NCBI GenBank assembly: GCA_037447655.1 | Contig: JBBHKE010002599.1 | Span: forward strand, 77,996 to 97,995 | Length of the DNA: 20,000 nucleotides | From: Zygnema cylindricum | Taxonomy: Eukaryota; Streptophyta; Zygnematophyceae; Zygnematales; Zygnemataceae | Reading direction: 5' to 3' | Part shown: positions 19,911 to 20,000 of the stretch, in pieces | Layout: every line of letters begins with the position of its first letter | How positions within the stretch are numbered: the stretch's first letter is position 1 | Notes under the pieces: model-generated | Told to the model about the DNA's origin: nothing | Databases searched by the model: none | The model's input: the letters and a program-made list of their open reading frames with translations, nothing else | Translations under genes and position numbers: made by a program

Positions 19911-20000
19911 TGGCGATTGTTAAATTTTGTTCCAATAGCAAAAACTAATCATTGTTTCTAATTTTGGAACCCAATGCAAAATATTAGTAGATTATTCAAT

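Larger units (their letters stand above)
17937..20000. other. Upstream region of the NYN-LOTUS gene, no gene recognised
   Basis: 17875-18095 is a purine-rich tract; 18230-18420 has several poly(T) runs. From 18430 to the edge the sequence is less repetitive, with frequent CACGTG/CACGT cores (for example near 18475, 18701, 18853 and 19261) and a doubled AAAAGCCCTAAAAAGCC near 18829. Short open frames here show no domain. Regulatory function is plausible because the neighbouring gene reads away from this region, but no specific promoter can be fixed. Confidence 0.4.

Overview
The window looks like nuclear DNA of a plant or streptophyte: spliced genes with GT-AG introns, AT-rich non-coding DNA, very heavy microsatellite and minisatellite content, and many plant-type ACGT/G-box motifs. 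Two protein genes can be supported. Both lie on the minus strand, head to tail. No rRNA, tRNA, CRISPR array or intact mobile element was recognised. Species cannot be fixed from the sequence.

Gene 1 (17936 to 13417, minus) is a two-exon NYN-domain RNase-like protein with two LOTUS/OST-HTH domains, of the plant MARF1/limkain-b1-like type. The intron cuts the NYN domain, and the splice restores the conserved motif exactly. Several hundred residues of Glu/Arg/Lys/Gly low complexity lie between the two LOTUS domains and come from GA-type simple repeats. A cluster of four palindromic boxes (GTGACA-NN-TGTCAC) lies at its 5' end.

Gene 2 (9964 to beyond the left edge, minus) is the most notable content. 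It is an intron-rich nuclear gene for a bacterial, cyanobacterial-type DNA polymerase III alpha subunit (DnaE, family C). Twelve exons can be placed by homology. Reading phases agree at all but one of the junctions, and that one carries a one-base frameshift. Together they rebuild the PHP domain and the segment after it. The polymerase core would lie beyond position 1. The first exon adds about 200 residues before the PHP domain. That extension contains a telomere-like TTAGGG tract read in frame as alternating Asn-Pro. One PHP exon (the TDHG motif) was not found, so the copy may be decaying or the assembly may contain errors.

Layout: 1-666, start of an intron with TA and GA tracts; 667-9308, eleven further DnaE exons and one end of exon 1, separated by introns, most of which hold their own repeat array (TA, CT, a 28-bp minisatellite, a 29-bp minisatellite, an ATGATAACATA-type array); 9308-9964, DnaE first exon; 9965-13416, intergenic, including a 10.2-12.0 kb stretch of more balanced composition that resembles an old degraded insertion; 13417-17936, NYN-LOTUS gene; 17937-20000, upstream DNA with G-boxes, a short tandem duplication and a pair of direct repeats about 500 bp apart.
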